A stretch of DNA of 64,000 nucleotides from Cytospora piceicola. Taxonomy: Eukaryota; Ascomycota; Sordariomycetes; Diaporthales; Cytosporaceae. Under the pieces are notes generated by a model. It did no database searches and was not told the origin of the DNA. It saw nothing but the letters and a program-made list of their open reading frames with translations. The stretch lies in assembly GCA_023375675.1 (NCBI GenBank), contig JALQBC010000024.1, forward strand, positions 186,001 to 250,000. The letters are read 5' to 3'. Within the stretch, counting starts at the first letter, position 1. Each line of letters starts with the position of its first letter. Shown here piece after piece: positions 20,669 to 30,645 of this stretch. A program made the translations under genes and the position numbers.

Positions 20669-23023
20669 TCAGTGCTGGGAGCCGTAGCCGTAGCTATTGG
20701 TGGCGCTGGTAGACCAGTCCACACCCCAGAACTCCTGAGAGTTGGGCTGAGAGTAGCCTGCGGCAACCGAGGGGATCTCGTTGCCGAACAGCGGCGGCTG
20801 GCTGTACGCCAAGGACTGCTTGGTCTCACCAGTCGGTGGGAAGAGGAGGAAATCTGCGCCGCCCGTCAGGTCGACCTGGACGTCATCGAAGCCTTCATCC
20901 ACATCTGCCAGAGAATGAGGAGTGAAGAGCATCGCGTTGCCCTGCCCGACAGGCGAGATGTGAGCGGGCTGAGACTTCATGAGTTCCGCCTCCGTAAATG
21001 CCACAAACTGCTGAACCAGGTCCTTGTTGAACGTGGGCGATGGCACTCGCGCCTGGTTCGCACTGTAGATGTCGTCCCACTGATAGTCTGTTGTCGACGC
21101 ATCTTGGAAGGTGATGGAAGAACCGTCTAGGCCGGGATCTGTAAGAGGTGTAGTATGGTCAACCGGCGAGTATTCGGAGTACTCCATGGGTTCCATAGGG
21201 TCCAGGTCCAATTGTAATTGCTGAGGTAAGGTGTTGAAGTTGAATTCGGGGTCGGGCATGTAGGTCGGGAACTCGATGCCGCTGGGCTGGTACGGAAGCC
21301 GTTCTTCAGGAGGTGTCGCCATGCCGATACTGGGGTTGCTGATGGGAGTGGGCAGGCCTTGTATTTGAGGGGTCTTTTGTATGACGCTGCCGGCCTTGCT
21401 CGCGGTTTTCTTGCCGCCGACGCCGTTGGTCTTTGTCCGCACGTACTCCCAGCCGTGAGCTTTCTCCATGTGCTGCTTGCAGTTGGACTCCCTCTTGGAC
21501 TTGTAAGGACAGGGAGAGAACATGCACCTGTACATGGGCGGGTCGATGGAGTGCTTGTCGTTGCAGTGACGGTCCATTTCCTTCTCTGTGGGCCAGCCAT
21601 AGTCGTGGTACTTGCAAGTCTCAATAGGGCACTTCCAAGGGCGAGAGTGAGTCTTCTCGTGCTTGGTCAAATCGCATGGTCGCTTGAACTCTTTGTTGCA
21701 TCCAGGCTCGCGACACTTTTTGGGTGCGAGCTCTTCGGGGCTTGCATTCTTCTTCCGTCGTGCCATGGATCGCATTATCTCGTCTTCATCCGCGGCCTCC
21801 TCGCTGGCAGACCGCTTGAACTTGAGAGCGCCTTTAGCTTCCTCTTCAATCTCAATGACCTCACCCGTGGCAAGGGACACTGCCTTGCCATCCTTCTTCA
21901 GGCGGACAAGCTCTGCGGGGCGGCCATTGATGTGAATGCCGCCATGCAGCTTGATTTCGTCAGACCTGAGATTGCCGTTAGCATTAGTCTGGTCAAGGGG
22001 CAAGGAGGGGTGAGCATACGCATCCACATCCATGTTTTCTCCAGTAAGTTTCTTCTCCTTCGCGTCGGCTAGTTGTTTAGCGTAGAGTTGGATCTGTTCT
22101 ACGAGGTCGATAAAATAGCCGTTGGTGTAAGGGACGTCGCGAGGTCGAGTTTGTTCTCGGTCACTCAGGTACTCCACAGTCGCCTGGATGCACCGAACCG
22201 TGGTGAGGCAAAAGTCAAGGTACAGGTCGACGACTTTGGTGCTCTCCTTCAAAAACAAGGCTTGATAAGTATCACGCCGAACACCACTATCTCTTTGAAG
22301 TTCACTTACTGGAGCAATGAGTAGAAGTGTCTTCTCGAGGTCTCGAAGACAAAGGATCTCTTTCTCTTTGATCCTTCTGGGGCAGTCGATAACAAGAGGG
22401 TGGAAAGTCTTTAGTTGAGGCTTTGCAAGGAGCGGTTTCAGAACGTGCTCGCATATCTTGTTGGTAGCTCGCGCACTCAGGCCAGGCATTGTGGTGGTCG
22501 AGGCAGCGGCGGACCGGGTGACGGTTGAAGCTTTGACTGATGGTGCCTTTGCTTTCTTTGCGCTGGTGTCAACACCAGCTTTGTCTTGTGATGTCCCGAC
22601 GGAAGTACCGAGACCGCTGTCTGAATCGTGGTGTCGGGCAGGGCGGCGTAGCGTGGAACGTGGACGCAGAACACGACGTTCCTTTCCTGGCTCGTCCAAC
22701 ATGGCGACCGAGTGCTTATGGAGGGCCTCGGGGAAGGGGAAGCTCTTGTCAACTGGGGTCTCGGGCGACGTTTCGGACTGGGAGGCCGTCAAGGTCTGGT
22801 CGATGCTGTCAAGGGTCATGCGCATACGGCGACGGTGGGCATCGATAACATCATCCAGGCTGGTCTGTGATCGCCGGGGCAGACACGGGGGTCGGAAGGT
22901 GGAATTGTCTGAGCCAGGAGATGTGGGAGAGTGAAAGGTGAGACCCTTCCGGAGGGGCATGCTGGTCTTAAGGGACAGCGACCCGTCCGGGTGAGTCGCC
23001 GGAGTCCTACGTGGGTTGGACAT
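20669..23023 (-). CDS. C2H2 zinc-finger protein, probable transcription factor
   Basis: The frame is open from ATG 23023 to TGA 20669 (784 aa). A 63-nt in-frame segment (22309-22247, donor GTAAGT, acceptor TTGAAG) is probably an intron: removing it joins LLIAP to ESTKVVDLYLDF and gives 763 aa. Residues up to about 180 are Ser/Pro/Arg-rich. About 180-330 is a conserved helical domain (CIQATVEYLSDREQTRP). Three C2H2-type fingers follow at about 434-524: C-x4-C..H-x3-H (CREPGC..HEKTH), an atypical C-x4-C..H-x4-H, and C-x4-C..H-x4-H. The C-terminal 250 residues are acidic, Pro/Gln-rich and activator-like. I recognise the finger cluster as a fungal C2H2 factor but cannot name the orthologue or its targets. 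Confidence 0.8.
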   Translation of the reverse strand: MSNPRRTPATHPDGSLSLKTSMPLRKGLTFHSPTSPGSDNSTFRPPCLPRRSQTSLDDVIDAHRRRMRMTLDSIDQTLTASQSETSPETPVDKSFPFPEALHKHSVAMLDEPGKERRVLRPRSTLRRPARHHDSDSGLGTSVGTSQDKAGVDTSAKKAKAPSVKASTVTRSAAASTTTMPGLSARATNKICEHVLKPLLAKPQLKTFHPLVIDCPRRIKEKEILCLRDLEKTLLLIAPVSELQRDSGVRRDTYQALFLKESTKVVDLYLDFCLTTVRCIQATVEYLSDREQTRPRDVPYTNGYFIDLVEQIQLYAKQLADAKEKKLTGENMDVDAYAHPSLPLDQTNANGNLRSDEIKLHGGIHINGRPAELVRLKKDGKAVSLATGEVIEIEEEAKGALKFKRSASEEAADEDEIMRSMARRKKNASPEELAPKKCREPGCNKEFKRPCDLTKHEKTHSRPWKCPIETCKYHDYGWPTEKEMDRHCNDKHSIDPPMYRCMFSPCPYKSKRESNCKQHMEKAHGWEYVRTKTNGVGGKKTASKAGSVIQKTPQIQGLPTPISNPSIGMATPPEERLPYQPSGIEFPTYMPDPEFNFNTLPQQLQLDLDPMEPMEYSEYSPVDHTTPLTDPGLDGSSITFQDASTTDYQWDDIYSANQARVPSPTFNKDLVQQFVAFTEAELMKSQPAHISPVGQGNAMLFTPHSLADVDEGFDDVQVDLTGGADFLLFPPTGETKQSLAYSQPPLFGNEIPSVAAGYSQPNSQEFWGVDWSTSATNSYGYGSQH

Positions 23024-26000
23024 GTTGTGCCGGCTGGTGTGGGGTTGGTTAAAGACTTCAAGGTCCTGAGTGGACGAGATGCTATGTCGACTATCCGGGG
23101 GTCAGTGTATGTCTTGCATGTAAGGCTGAGCGAGGGGGGGGGGGGTGGTTCGGTGGAGAGTGAGTCACAAAGGTGCGTCGATGGACTGGATGGCCCGCAC
23201 CAGATCTTGTCTCGTCTGTGACGACAGTCGGTGAGGCCAAAGATCGGCCGACTCAATCGGCTTGGAAACGGGAAAGGACACGATAGTCTGTCACAGGAGA
23301 CGATTGGAAGGGCATGGATGGAATGGACAGTAAGGATGGGATGTTCTTACACTGACAGCGAACCAGGCTCTGAATAGAGAGATGAGAAACCGTCCTCAGG
23401 CCAGCTTCACGGCCTGTGTCTGATCTGGTCTGTAACGAGGGTGGATAGCTTGGGAAGGATGAATATGTCCAAGTTTGCCCAACAATACCAAGGACCTCAG
23501 TCGCTGAGGATGGAAGCCAGATAAAACACAGGACAAAGCTTGGAAAAGAGGTGGGAGAAGAGGGGGACTACAGTGGGACCGGGGCGGAGGTTTAAGGGAG
23601 AACAGAGAAGTGTAGGATGTGTGGATGGTCAACAAGGCTCGAGTGTGAGACAGTTTGGCCCGGGTTGCAATCCGGGTCACCAGAGGGCGATGGATGGATG
23701 TGGATGGCTCGAGATGGAGATCGGAATCAAACAGGTGCGGCGGGCCTCAAGAGGAGAAGTCGGCGGAGTGATGATGACCTCTCGGGAGTAGTAGGGTTGG
23801 AAGAAGAAGGACGAAAAGGAAGGATAGATTTGAAGATGATGAGGTTTGATGATGACAGGAAGGGGGAGAGAGAGTCGCCGGCCGTGGTCGTCCGAGTAAG
23901 TTTAGGTGAGTGAGTGTAGTTGGTAGTTTGGAGTACCTACTCTTGGCTGACTTGACTGGCTGACTTGACTGGCTGACTGGCTGACTGACTGGATCGTGCG
24001 GAAGGAAGTGGGTAGAAAAGCGCGGACCAAGTTTAGGCAACAGTCTTCGGTGACATCCAATGCGGCCTAGTGCAATAAGCCTTGGACTCCGCCTCGCAAG
24101 GATCCAAGTTTGGGAGGTTTTGGGACCAATGATGAGCCGTGAATTGGGGGACCAACACCGGTTGACGTCCAGACGTCCTGCACGTTGACATTAAACATTG
24201 TTGGTATGGACCCATACCTGTTGACCAGCCCGTCTCATCAGTCCCGCTTCCCGAGACATGCTGCCCCAGCTGGTTCTGGGTTAGCAGCTTAGTACATAGT
24301 ACCATGTTACTGTGCAATTTCATCATGAGGCTCTGCTCAGCTGTGCTCTGCCAGTACTGAGTAAATCTGCTCTGTTCTTCTCTCCTCTCCGCAGTTGCAT
24401 GTCTAACCCACCTACCTATCTAAGTAGCTAACGCAGTGACGTTCGAGTCGTTCGTTCTATGTATGCAAGTAGGTATCCGTCCCGTCCATCGTGACTCCCG
24501 ACGTCTGCAATGTTGATAAAGCAGCTGCGAGACGGAGGCAGCTGCCCCGGCCCGGTTACCAGTATCTCGGCTTTTTGCATGCCTCCTCTTACTCAGCTCA
24601 AGTATTGTACTCGATATCTTCCAAGGTTGATTGCTATCTGTGGGTTCTTTTGTTGCTTCGTTGTCTTCGGAATGCTACCAACATTGCCCTGTCATCCTGG
24701 CTTCGTGGCAGCGTTCCATCTCGAATCATGTCAATGTCAACAGTCCCGAGTGGATGGTCCCCGTTGAACCCCCGTTTGCTCGGCCCCGAATAAGCATCGC
24801 CTGGCGCCACTCAGTGGTCAGTGTCACGCCAGGATACCCTTGATACACGGGCACTATATTCGCCAGTACGTACCCCAGTGGAAGCAGTAACAGTAGATAC
24901 GAGGGATGGGCCAATCCTGTGCCCGTCTCTATTTCGCTAGATGCTCGATTCCACTTTAGGATCAAACTGGTCCTTTTGTACGGTTCCACATTTTATCGAC
25001 TTTCATTTATGGGGTTTGACCCGCAAGGAACAGGGACTTCGATCATCAATCTAAACGACAAACAGCAAGACATCAATCAACCTTCAACCTACCTACCTTC
25101 TTGATTCTCGCCTACAAAGGAAGGACTAGTACGAAAATCCTGAGGACAGAATGCTATCATCAACTGCTAGATCAACAGCCTCAGCCTCTCCCCCCGCCAC
25201 AACTTTGCTCAATATTGCTCAGCCACGCCGTTCATTGTGACCTCGCAGCTTACCCAATGGTGTCACACCAGTGAACATCACTGCAACTGCCTTTGTAAGC
25301 TGGTCCGACTGTTTTCCTTGTAGCAGGGTTAATGCACTCGTGCGGCTCAGCAGCACCACCACCAACTGCCAAAGGACAACGGCCGAAACTGTCCTGGATA
25401 CGGGGGTATAAGAGGGGAAAGGGAGTCACGAGCAACGCCGATACGACTCTGTGGAAAAGTCGTGTTGGCATCTTTGGCGTCCTTTGGCCTCAGTGCGTAT
25501 AAGTACGTACTACATACACATCCTGACCGCGGTGATAAGTAAATCGTGCCACTCTGTCCTCACCCACCCTGCACAATATGTACCTAGATAGGTATGTACC
25601 GCATTTGCTATCTATCTATCTATCTATCTATCAGAAGCTACGTATTTGCGCAACAGCGCAAGCAGACAACTAATGCTCATCGTCTCGGCGATGTGTCACC
25701 AGATCCAGTGACGCCAGAAAAGGTCGAGTGACCAGTCGATGCATCAAGGGAATGCATCTGGCCTGCGCATATGCGTGCTTCTCACACATAGCTGGGTACA
25801 CTATCTCCCTAGATCTGCCCGCTCCACCAGTAGGGCTGCTTCACACCATAATCAATGGTGCTTCGTAGTGGTCGAGGCTTCTCGAGGACTTCCATAAGCT
25901 TACCTGGCCAGCTTGGCGTCGTCGTCATCTGGACTTCGAGTCAATTCGCCAAGCACGAGCAAGATTGAGGCCGACTTCTCCGCATCCTTCCATCACCACC

Positions 26001-27109
26001 TTAGGAACCGGGGAGCCATCCACCTCCCACTACATTGGGCCTTGATGCCTGTAAGTCCGGCCCGCGCCCGCATTTCAGTTATGTGGTAGTCTGGTCTCTG
26101 GGAATTGAGCCACGCGGCTGGTCGTAGCCACCAGCCCTACGAGTGCTTTACCGTCGCCCCCCACTCCAGAGCTCGCCGGCTCCTGGCCCCCAACATTGAA
26201 GCGGGCGGACCACTCAGGATCCAGAGAATCGGGCAGCCTGTCCTGTGAGGTCCTGCGTACGAGTCCTGCGTACGCCATCTCGCACCCCACCCCACGGCTC
26301 AACATGTCTCGGACGAGATCTTGGCTCGCCATGGCGGGCGGGCACGCGGGCGGGCAGGCTGCGACATTCTCGTCCCGGCCAGTCATCTGTCTTTCCCGCT
26401 GGCTTGCGCAGACAGCACCGCCGTCGCGGCTTCTTGCTCACTCGCAGGCGCGACTCGGCACGCAGGCCGAGACCTGTGGCCTTGGGCTTGCATGACGGCC
26501 CTCGCAGGTTGCGTCGGTGAATCAGGTATCAGTCTTTCGAGTCGATCCGACTGGTCCTCGTCTCAGGTGCACCGAGCCGATTCCAGGTACCAGCATTTCT
26601 GACCCGGCATGGTCGCTGCGGTGCGGCTATCCAGTTTCTTGTCTCAGGTGCAGCAAGAACATCGGATGACGAGTCCACATTTTCCTGCATTGTGTGCTGA
26701 CAGGGTCCGAATGAACAAGCTCAATGCTCTTGAGTTGAGCTAGCGAGAGCTGGCTTGTCAGGTACCGGAACATCAACGTCCTCCTTCCTCTCTTGTTCTT
26801 TCTCTCTGCCTCATAACAAACACCATTATCATGCCCTCCCTGTGGCTACTTTTAAAGAATAGGTACATGTCACATTCAATCACACAGTTTTTCGTTGTCT
26901 TGCGTAGGAAAATGAAAGTTTGTATTATGAAAAGAAAAGATGAAGATGCTACTGTATGGAAATGGTTGTCACCTCACTTGAGGGTCGAACCCGACTCTCC
27001 TGCCTCACTTGAGGCATGTCAGTTCAACAAAGGAAAACTCACTCTGCAACTTACTTACCTGGGTAACCGATACTTTGTGGGTAAGGAGCAATTGTCTGGG
27101 GTTCACTGG
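23024..27109. other. 4-kb intergenic region upstream of the C2H2 gene
   Basis: No gene is supported. The first 1 kb (23024-24040) is probably promoter and leader of the C2H2 gene; it contains G12 (23134-23145) and a GACTGGCTGACTT-type tandem repeat (about 23940-23992). A TATC microsatellite lies at 25609-25632. A GC-rich patch at about 26100-26600 has a local CCTGCGTACG duplication (about 26250-26275). The ORF at 26831-27370 is antisense to the repetitive gene that follows. Confidence 0.45.
25609..25632 (+). repeat. (TATC)6 microsatellite
   Basis: Six perfect tandem copies of TATC in intergenic DNA. Confidence 0.9.
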
Positions 27110-28129
27110 TTAGCGTTTCAACAAACGGTACCACACTTTGGCAAACAAGGACCTACCACCTTTGCGCTCACCTTTGCGCTCACCTTTGCGCTCACCTTTG
27201 CGCTGTCTTGCGGCCTGGTAATACTGCTCATAAATCCTGCTATAGGCCTCGAAGTCCGCGTCGTAAGTGCTGATTGGAATAAACATTCCCGGAGACACCT
27301 CGCCGGGCCCGTAAACACGATGAGTACGGTCCGGCGATGTGATCGAGACGGTCTGACTAGACAAGTGTGAGGACGCCTCATGATGCGCCGAGGCCGACAC
27401 ATCATAGTGCCCATCAAAGTTCGCAAAGTCGGCGTTGACTTCAGTGTCGTAGTACGAATCAGGACGAGAAGCTCCAGTGGCCTGCACAGGAGCCGACACC
27501 TCGTAGTGGTCGGACAAGTTCGCAACCGCAGCGTTGACTTCAGTGTCGTAGTACGAATCAGGACGAGAAGCTCCAGTGGCCTGCACTGGAACCGACACCT
27601 CGTAGTGGCCGGACAAGTTCGCCACCTCAGCGTTAAGACCGGGCTCATAGAATGAGTTTGGTCTCTCGGCTCCGGCGGTCTGCACTGGAGAGTCTTCCAC
27701 TGGATAGATGCCACCGACGGGCTTCGGAGTAGCAAAGCGCCGAGGAGTTTCATCCTCCATAGCATAAATCCCACCGACGGGTTGAGGAGTAGCATAGCGC
27801 ACATGCTGAGCCTGAGGAGAATCATCCTCCTGGGCAAAGATGCCGCCGACCGGCTGCGCAATGGCGTAGCATCGAGGAGCAGAGGCAACCCCTCGGGAGC
27901 ACTGCTCCTGAGACGCGCGCAACTCCTCGAACGTGATCCTCTCCAACGAGAACCTCATGCTGCACTTTGGACAAGACTCCTTCAGATTCCACTCATAGCG
28001 GCCGACACAAGGAACGGCCTTCGCGGACCCGAAGCCGAAGAAGCTGCTCTTGACCTTCTTGGGATTGTCGCAGGGGAGCTGCTGGAAGTGTGTGTGACGA
28101 CAGCTGTAGGTAGTCTTTTGAATACACAT
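27110..28129 (-). CDS. Unrecognised protein with Cys/His-rich N-terminus and two families of internal repeats
   Basis: A single frame of 339 aa from ATG 28129 to TAA 27110. The first 56 residues carry C2, C10, H12, H14, C20, C41, C53 and C56, ending in SCPKC, which suggests a zinc-binding module. Three repeats of a QPVGGIYA-x-ED motif follow (about residues 90-145), then three copies of a 33-residue unit (99-bp DNA period, starts near 27432, 27531 and 27630) built on RPDSYYDTEVNA and DHYEVS. The two central copies are almost identical in DNA. The C-terminus has a 12-bp tandem repeat (27158-27204) coding RKGE units. I do not recognise the family. It is divergently placed to another unrecognised gene at 29103. 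Function unknown; strong repeat homogeneity suggests recent expansion. Confidence 0.6.
   Translation of the reverse strand: MCIQKTTYSCRHTHFQQLPCDNPKKVKSSFFGFGSAKAVPCVGRYEWNLKESCPKCSMRFSLERITFEELRASQEQCSRGVASAPRCYAIAQPVGGIFAQEDDSPQAQHVRYATPQPVGGIYAMEDETPRRFATPKPVGGIYPVEDSPVQTAGAERPNSFYEPGLNAEVANLSGHYEVSVPVQATGASRPDSYYDTEVNAAVANLSDHYEVSAPVQATGASRPDSYYDTEVNADFANFDGHYDVSASAHHEASSHLSSQTVSITSPDRTHRVYGPGEVSPGMFIPISTYDADFEAYSRIYEQYYQAARQRKGERKGERKGERKGGRSLFAKVWYRLLKR
27158..27204 (-). repeat. 12-bp tandem repeat inside a coding region
   Basis: Four tandem copies of ACCTTTGCGCTC (plus strand), encoding a basic/acidic RKGE repeat at the C-terminus of the minus-strand protein. Confidence 0.85.
27432..27690 (-). 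repeat. 99-bp coding tandem repeat, about 2.6 copies
   Basis: GCGTTGACTTCAGTGTCGTA at 27432 recurs at 27531, and a diverged copy begins at 27630. Spacing is exactly 99 bp, so the frame is kept. The first two copies differ at only a few positions over their shared length. Confidence 0.8.
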
Positions 28130-29102
28130 TGTGACTGAGTTTTCCTTACCTTTTGTAGTGTGTTGCGTGTCGATCCGGTGTATCGATACCTTGAGTAGTT
28201 GCTACGATCCAGCGAGCAACTACGGTTGTGAAGGTATGAAAGAAGCTTCAGAGCAAGGTTGTTGTTCAGGTGAAAGCTGTTCAAGGCAAGCTTGCTCAGA
28301 GTATTGGGGTTGGAGGCGTTGTGAGTTGTGATCTGGAGGATCTCACTGTCTCTGTCGAATACGATATGGCTGGTTTATATACATAACGATGCTAGGGCCT
28401 CGTTGTTTCCCATTCGAATACAATCGTTTGTTCTGAATCAATAAGTGACAAGGCCATTGTTCACCTCTACTTTGAACTGACGAACAATGGACAATGCTGC
28501 CGATCGAGGAATGACTAAGTAGAAGCTGCCAATATACACCTTTGTTCCGAGCTAGGATGTCCCTGATCACGCCTCTCGTAAGACCCAGGGCAGTTCTTTC
28601 GATCTGAACACAGACATGAAGTCCGCTGTTCCTTCTAAGAGGTGGCATGCTGAGATCTATCAGTCGAAGATGGCTGCGTATCGAAATCAGATTCTAACGA
28701 ACGCAGTTCAGTGTGAAGGAAGGGTGGGCATGAACGAGTGCTTCGTAACATCGGTTCCACGGACGATCAAAGGATTCCCCTGAATGGGCCGAAAATTTGA
28801 GAGATGCTTTGTGTCGCCAGACTGGAACAAAGATTCTTGTGCTTGAAAGAAGGATATTGTCCTGAACCTGGACCTACCCTTTTGTTTGTTTGGAGCTATA
28901 GACAAAGACATCCAGGAGGAGAGACGATGGAAGAGTGTTTCTTTCATCTCATCCTCTTGAAAGTGGCCAGAGACCATCACACAACAATTTCCCCTTTCTT
29001 CGCTGAACCTACATAAAACGAAGTCAAGAGTCGATGACTTTGAGAAGGTCCATCACTCTTCGAGCATATTCCATCCACAGTCACCACCACTCCACCATCA
29101 AC
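28130..29102. promoter_or_regulatory. Divergent intergenic region between two unrecognised genes
   Basis: The 973 bp separate the two start codons. I see no coding exon. The pair may share regulatory sequence, which is inferred only from orientation. Confidence 0.35.
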
Positions 29103-30209
29103 ATGCATTTCCCATTTTGCGCCTCAAAGCGCCAGGCGCTCAAGAAAGGTAAGCATGTCGACAGACAACAACCCCAGCAGCAACACAAGCAGGCTTGTGT
29201 TGGTCTCAACTTCACGCCCACGCCCCAGGGCCAGATGGAGACAGAGCGCCTCCTCTCCGGTGAAACGAACGCGGTCGATGACCTGAAAAGGTTACTCGCA
29301 CGCGCTGAAAAACGCTCAAGGCAAGTTCCCCAACTAAATCTCAACGTGCGGGCCACGGATAAGTTCTTACAGGGCAACCCGGAGGCCATCGAGGATCTAC
29401 TCGAGGAGCAGCGACTGGCACAGGTGCGAGTCAAGAAGGCCGCAGGTCGGCAGTGGCCCGGTCTCGGCTTGATGGGAAATGCTTCTCTTGTCGGGGAGTC
29501 CTTCGAGCGTGGCTGTCGAGACTGGTGTGGCGATAGCTTGAGCTCGTCGACCGAGGTGGTCGATGAGGGCAAGTGCCGAGGCCACTGGCAGTTTCGCTAC
29601 TGCTCTGAAGGCGAGGGCTGTCATGCCAAGCCACTGACTTCGCATAGTTCTCTTGCCACTGCAGATGCCGCTGAGAGGCAGACAGATCATCCAGTTCCTA
29701 GCGACGAAGACGACGAAGACGATGAAGACGACGAAGATTTCCCCTTTGATGACCATTTCGCAGATGAGGAGGACTACCAACAAGTCCTTCACGAAGTCAC
29801 TGCCTTAGCTGTGACGCCAGCTCGGGCCAGGGCCATCTTCATACCAGCGAGGACACCGTCTCTCAGCCGCAAGCGCGGGCAGGACTCGCTGCGGCAGCCA
29901 CGCAGTGCAGTCCGTAGTGAACCCGCATCCTCAGAGTGCTGGTCCACCCTGGGCTCTCACGGGTCGCTCCTGGAGGACCAAGGAGATGAGACACCCGTTG
30001 GAGACCATGTGCCAGAGGGACTCGGCACTCGTCGATCTGTCCGTCGCTCCATGTTTGCTGGTCCGTTGTCAGGACCTCCTGCCGCACCGCTTCCGCCGAG
30101 CCCACCTGTACCTAGGCCTCTTCGACATTCATGGCCCCTTCCGCCCGCCGTGAAGGATACAGCGCGCGGCGTCTCCTCGGTAAGTAATCAGGTATGTACG
30201 TATAAGTAA
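29103..30209 (+). CDS. Unrecognised protein with an Asp/Glu tract
   Basis: A single frame of 368 aa from ATG 29103 (context CAACATGC); an in-frame upstream start at 29034 is less likely. Residues 1-40 are Lys/Gln-rich with a Gln/His patch. About 60-120 is predicted helical (Leu/Glu/Arg-rich). A central region holds several Cys (RGCRDWCGD, FRYCSEGEGC). An acidic tract of about 15 Asp/Glu follows near 222-236, then a Ser/Pro/Arg-rich tail. A GTAAGC at 29149 and a GTAAGT near the 3' end (about 30180) are potential donors, so the exact structure is uncertain. No signal peptide or TM segment is seen. I do not recognise the family. Orientation and shared novelty with the gene at 27110-28129 hint at a linked pair, but nothing in the sequence proves this. 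Confidence 0.5.
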   Translation: MHFPFCASKRQALKKGKHVDRQQPQQQHKQACVGLNFTPTPQGQMETERLLSGETNAVDDLKRLLARAEKRSRQVPQLNLNVRATDKFLQGNPEAIEDLLEEQRLAQVRVKKAAGRQWPGLGLMGNASLVGESFERGCRDWCGDSLSSSTEVVDEGKCRGHWQFRYCSEGEGCHAKPLTSHSSLATADAAERQTDHPVPSDEDDEDDEDDEDFPFDDHFADEEDYQQVLHEVTALAVTPARARAIFIPARTPSLSRKRGQDSLRQPRSAVRSEPASSECWSTLGSHGSLLEDQGDETPVGDHVPEGLGTRRSVRRSMFAGPLSGPPAAPLPPSPPVPRPLRHSWPLPPAVKDTARGVSSVSNQVCTYK

Positions 30210-30645
30210 AACGTCCCGGTGATCAAGTTAGTACGTGGTAGTGTTGTTGAATAAAATACTGAGATGCTCCCAAATTGAGAACCAGACCTTCTTCGTAGTC
30301 GAGTGCCCCATTAGTTATTTCCTTAAATACCGTGACGTAGCTTTCCCCGAGATAGATGGATGGTGGTGGAGGTGAAATATGGAGGCCCATTGTAACAAGC
30401 TCGAGCTACATGGCGCTTACATCGGTCAACTTGGTGAGAAGTATCATCTGAAATTGAGGAGCCAGAGAACTATCTAGATATGACCCCGTCAACGGCTCCT
30501 AGAAATTCGAGCCCCTGAATTTCATGCACCGCTGATTATGAGGAACGAGCCGATGACGCCATCATTTGCTGAGATCTTACACATAAACCCATGTCCTAGT
30601 CCTGCCAACAGCCTAGGTAAATATTCTTTTCTACTCTCGTGTGCC
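30210..30645. other. Intergenic between convergent genes
   Basis: 3' flanks of the acidic-tract gene and of the mannosyltransferase gene. No feature beyond AT-rich sequence is seen. Confidence 0.5.

Noticed and set aside
23655..23680. Hairpin around CCCGGGTTGCAATCCGGG
   Set aside because: The loop does not match a T-loop and no other tRNA arms are present.
26831..27370. 179-codon plus-strand frame
   Set aside because: It overlaps the antisense of the repetitive gene and owes its length partly to the 12-bp repeat.
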